From Thioclava sp. SK-1 (GTDB lineage Bacteria > Pseudomonadota > Alphaproteobacteria > Rhodobacterales > Rhodobacteraceae): DNA of 45,506 bases. The stretch lies in contig NZ_MDHA01000080.1 of the NCBI RefSeq assembly GCF_001705665.1, positions 1 to 45,506 of the forward strand, given 5' to 3'. The notes below the pieces were generated by a model, which did no database searches, had not been told where the DNA came from, and worked only from the letters and a program-made list of their open reading frames with translations. Made by a program: the position numbers and the translations under genes. Positions 43,911 through 45,506 of the stretch are shown here, piece after piece (position 1 is the first letter of the stretch; each line of letters starts with the position of its first letter).

Positions 43911-44751
43911 GACGGTGCTCCCCCTCGGTCGGGGCAACATCCTGCGGAAGACGCGATGCGCGCTGCATCTGACGCGGGGCATAGGACGTGATGCGGGGTG
44001 CGGCGGACATGGCGCATTCGCCGTCCTGCGCCTGACGGCTGACATCCCGCAGAAGACGCAACTGCGCCGGCCATTCCGCGCTGCCCGCCGGGGCCGGTAT
44101 CTGCGCTGGTAGCCAGAAACCCGAATGCCGCCCGTGTGGTACGATGGGCAGGCTGCGTTCCAGCGACGTCATTCCCTCCCGCTCCAACCTATCGTCCCAA
44201 TCCCGGACAAAGCAGATGCCCCTCGGGACAAATACCAGGTCCGAGCGCGTTCCGCCGGATTGCCCTTCATCAGGCAAATCCGGCGCGGACGCGCGCCCGT
44301 GTTCTTTTCTAAGTTCTTGTTCTCTGTTCGGGGGGCGATCCTGTCCCCCTTTGCCGGACAGGTCTGTCCTGCTTTGCGGACAGGAGTGTCCCCCTTTGGC
44401 GCGACCAAGCGGGACAACCTTGTCCCCCTCCCGGCGGCGATCCGTGGCCCGTTTCAGGGCCGCTTCGGTCGGGCGGTAGCGCGATGATTTCCCCTTATTG
44501 GTTCCGCGCTCCACGGCCATATAGCCCGCCGCCTCGACCTTGTTCAGCGCTCGCTTGACCGACTTGGCGTGCTTGCCGATGGCCGTGCCGATGGTCTCGA
44601 AAGACGGGCGGCTCTCGCCGGTCTCGTGGTCGGCGTGAGCGAGAGACAAGTAAAGGGCCACGCGCAAGGCGTTGTCGTCCAGCTCGTGGTCGGTGACCAT
44701 CTCCAGCAGGTATTGCAGCTTGATCTTGCAGAAGGGCAGAACCTCAGACAT
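43900..44751 (-). CDS. Winged-helix replication-initiator-like protein
   Basis: 283 residues. An N-terminal helix-turn-helix region (ESRPSFETIGTAIGKHAKSV then RALNKVEAAGYMAVERGT) resembles the plasmid Rep-type or HTH_36 domains. The region from about 100 onward is low-complexity and rich in Arg/Gly/Pro and ends in a basic tail. Similar proteins precede mob genes in small alphaproteobacterial plasmids and mobilizable elements. It may initiate replication of the excised circle or act in the relaxosome. It overlaps mobC (11 nt) and the small ORF upstream (8 nt). Confidence 0.7.
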   Translation of the reverse strand: MSEVLPFCKIKLQYLLEMVTDHELDDNALRVALYLSLAHADHETGESRPSFETIGTAIGKHAKSVKRALNKVEAAGYMAVERGTNKGKSSRYRPTEAALKRATDRRREGDKVVPLGRAKGGHSCPQSRTDLSGKGGQDRPPNREQELRKEHGRASAPDLPDEGQSGGTRSDLVFVPRGICFVRDWDDRLEREGMTSLERSLPIVPHGRHSGFWLPAQIPAPAGSAEWPAQLRLLRDVSRQAQDGECAMSAAPRITSYAPRQMQRASRLPQDVAPTEGEHRHAV

Positions 44752-44968
44752 CGACCCCTCCCGCGATTGCGATCACGGGTGCGATCTGGTATCCAGTCTG
44801 AGCAAACTTTTCGATTTGGCCGTTGACGCGGGTGCCAGCCCGGTCAGCGGCCTTTCGGTTTCTGGGACTCCTGAAACGGTTCGCCAGAGGCCCGAAAAGC
44901 CCAATCAAATCAAAGGCTGGGGTTTTCTGGTTCGCCAGCGCAAGCCGTTGATTTCCCTCACCCCGCAC
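44744..44968 (-). CDS. Possible small ORF beginning at the element edge
   Basis: A 74-residue frame from GTG 44968, just inside attR, whose stop overlaps the next gene start (GTCGATGTCTGA). There is an AGGA 4 nt before the GTG. The longer frame extending across attR to 45127 would be an accident of integration. The 44752-44970 stretch otherwise contains only two copies of GGTTCGCCAG (44879, 44931) that could be transfer-origin elements. Weakly supported. Confidence 0.4.
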   Translation of the reverse strand: MRGEGNQRLALANQKTPAFDLIGLFGPLANRFRSPRNRKAADRAGTRVNGQIEKFAQTGYQIAPVIAIAGGVDV

Positions 44969-44970
44969 AG

Positions 44971-44990
44971 TCCTGCACGGCTCACCACTT
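44971..44990 (+). repeat. attR: second copy of the tRNA-Lys 3' end
   Basis: An exact copy of 32381-32400. The sequence to its left shares no further tRNA match, so this is a bare att core rather than a second tRNA. It marks the element boundary. Confidence 0.92.
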
Positions 44991-45389
44991 TCCATAATTG
45001 ACGAACGACAGTAAGTTTGTCGTTTCCGACAAAAGTTAGGCGCCTTTCGACACATCGATCGGCGCATTTGCTTTATCTGGCGATCATATCGCAGGCAAAT
45101 ACCTCGAGAGATTCGTAGGCCTCCCATGGAGGTTCGCGAACAGAATCAAGGTCACTCACGGCCGAGGCTGTGTGGAAACGGGCCGGCAGGGGCTGTCGGC
45201 TGCTGGTTGGTCGCGCTGCTTGCTTTCAGCCGCCTCCGACGCTCTTTGCGCGCGTGACGGCTTGGTGATCCCTTTCTCGCAAGGCGTGACGTCTGCGCTT
45301 GAGGCTCGGCAGCCCCCGATCAGGCGGCAATGGCCCGCATCAGGCCCCGAATGGACCTGCACCGTTTCTGTTCCGGTGTGTTGCTCATC
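44991..45389. other. Chromosomal gap between element and IS3 end
   Basis: I see no supportable gene here. A small hairpin TTTGTCG-TTTC-CGACAAA is at 45016-45033. An antisense frame at 45156-45362 has no recognisable sequence. Confidence 0.5.
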
Positions 45390-45506
45390 TTAGGCGGCGA
45401 TCTTTTCGAAGGCCACGGGTGATTTTCCGTCCAAGGCTGAATGGCGCCTGCGCGGGTTGTAGAAGCCGTTGATGTATTCGAACACCGCGACCTCAACATC
45501 CCGGCG
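45390..45506 (-). CDS. IS3-family transposase (OrfB), 3' end only
   Basis: The visible 38 codons end with EYINGFYNPRRRHSALDG, then KSPVAFEKIAA and the stop at 45390-45392, the standard OrfB (rve integrase domain) C terminus of IS3-family elements. The 5' part lies beyond the window. The right terminal inverted repeat would lie within 45300-45389 but I could not define it. Confidence 0.92.
   Translation of the reverse strand, partial: RRDVEVAVFEYINGFYNPRRRHSALDGKSPVAFEKIAA

Larger units (their letters stand above)
32381..44990. mobile_element. Integrative mobilizable element in tRNA-Lys
   Basis: The repeat-to-repeat unit is 12,590 bp. It is bounded by exact 20-bp direct repeats, carries an integrase beside attL, an excisionase-like gene, a repressor, a ColE1-like mobilization module and cargo. 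No type IV secretion genes are present, so it would rely on a helper for transfer. Tail-to-tail cargo (chaperone operon, HTH pair, HigBA) lies between the integration and mobilization modules. Circularisation would restore the tRNA end. No oriT could be located with confidence. Confidence 0.9.

Noticed and set aside
44971-44990. A second tRNA-Lys at the far end of the element
   Set aside because: Only 20 nt match; the acceptor, D and anticodon arms are absent, so this is an att core.
44744-45127. Minus-strand frame running across attR to 45127
   Set aside because: It joins chromosomal and element sequence across the att core and would be created only by integration; only the part inside the element (from 44968) could be genuine.
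45156-45362. 68-codon minus-strand frame near the window end
   Set aside because: No recognisable domain, biased residues, no ribosome-binding site and next to an IS end; not called.

Overview
The window reads as an alphaproteobacterial chromosome, most likely Rhodobacterales (Roseobacter clade). Pointers to this are a CcrM-type methyltransferase, small conserved exported proteins of roseobacter type, the carboxy(nor)spermidine route to polyamines, the ftsK-dapC-amidase-hydroxylase order, and the lonS-like/trm112/thioredoxin-TPR cluster. These assignments come from recognising protein families, not from a database search.

Layout. 1-1580 is the end of an IS21-family element: an istA gene cut by the window edge, plus its terminal repeats. 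1638-32400 is ordinary core chromosome: polyamine synthesis (nspC and a saccharopine-dehydrogenase-like partner), rnhB, ccrM, maeB, mutS, lolA, ftsK, dapC, an amidase, a ubiquinone-type hydroxylase, trm112, a Lon-N protein, thioredoxin-TPR, xthA, a PiT phosphate transporter, a Nudix hydrolase, a hydroxylysine-kinase-like/class III aminotransferase pair, arfB, mtaB, dapF and a tRNA-Lys(TTT). Several genes end in clear intrinsic terminators.

32381-44990 is an integrative mobilizable element of about 12.6 kb sitting in the 3' end of the tRNA-Lys gene. The last 17 nt of the tRNA plus 3 nt are repeated exactly at 44971-44990. Inside, in order, are: a tyrosine integrase, a 57-aa coupled partner, an excisionase-like protein, a divergent XRE repressor, a membrane protein, and a three-gene chaperone-like operon (34928-39437). 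After these come a small YjzC-like/HTH pair, a HigBA-type toxin-antitoxin pair whose antitoxin carries an ImmA/IrrE-type HExxH protease domain, and a ColE1-like mobilization module. In that module mbeB- and mbeD-like genes lie entirely inside the relaxase gene in another frame. A MobC and a replication/HTH-type protein complete the element.

The chaperone operon is the best candidate for an undescribed system. It encodes a 513-aa helical protein with a J-domain-like N terminus lacking HPD and a C-terminal membrane anchor, a 124-aa GrpE-like nucleotide exchange factor, and an 838-aa divergent Hsp70. Together they look like a self-contained Hsp70 machine carried as cargo where defence genes are usually found. 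Its function is inference only.

The window ends in the 3' end of an IS3-family transposase, so the region is bounded by insertion sequences on both sides.
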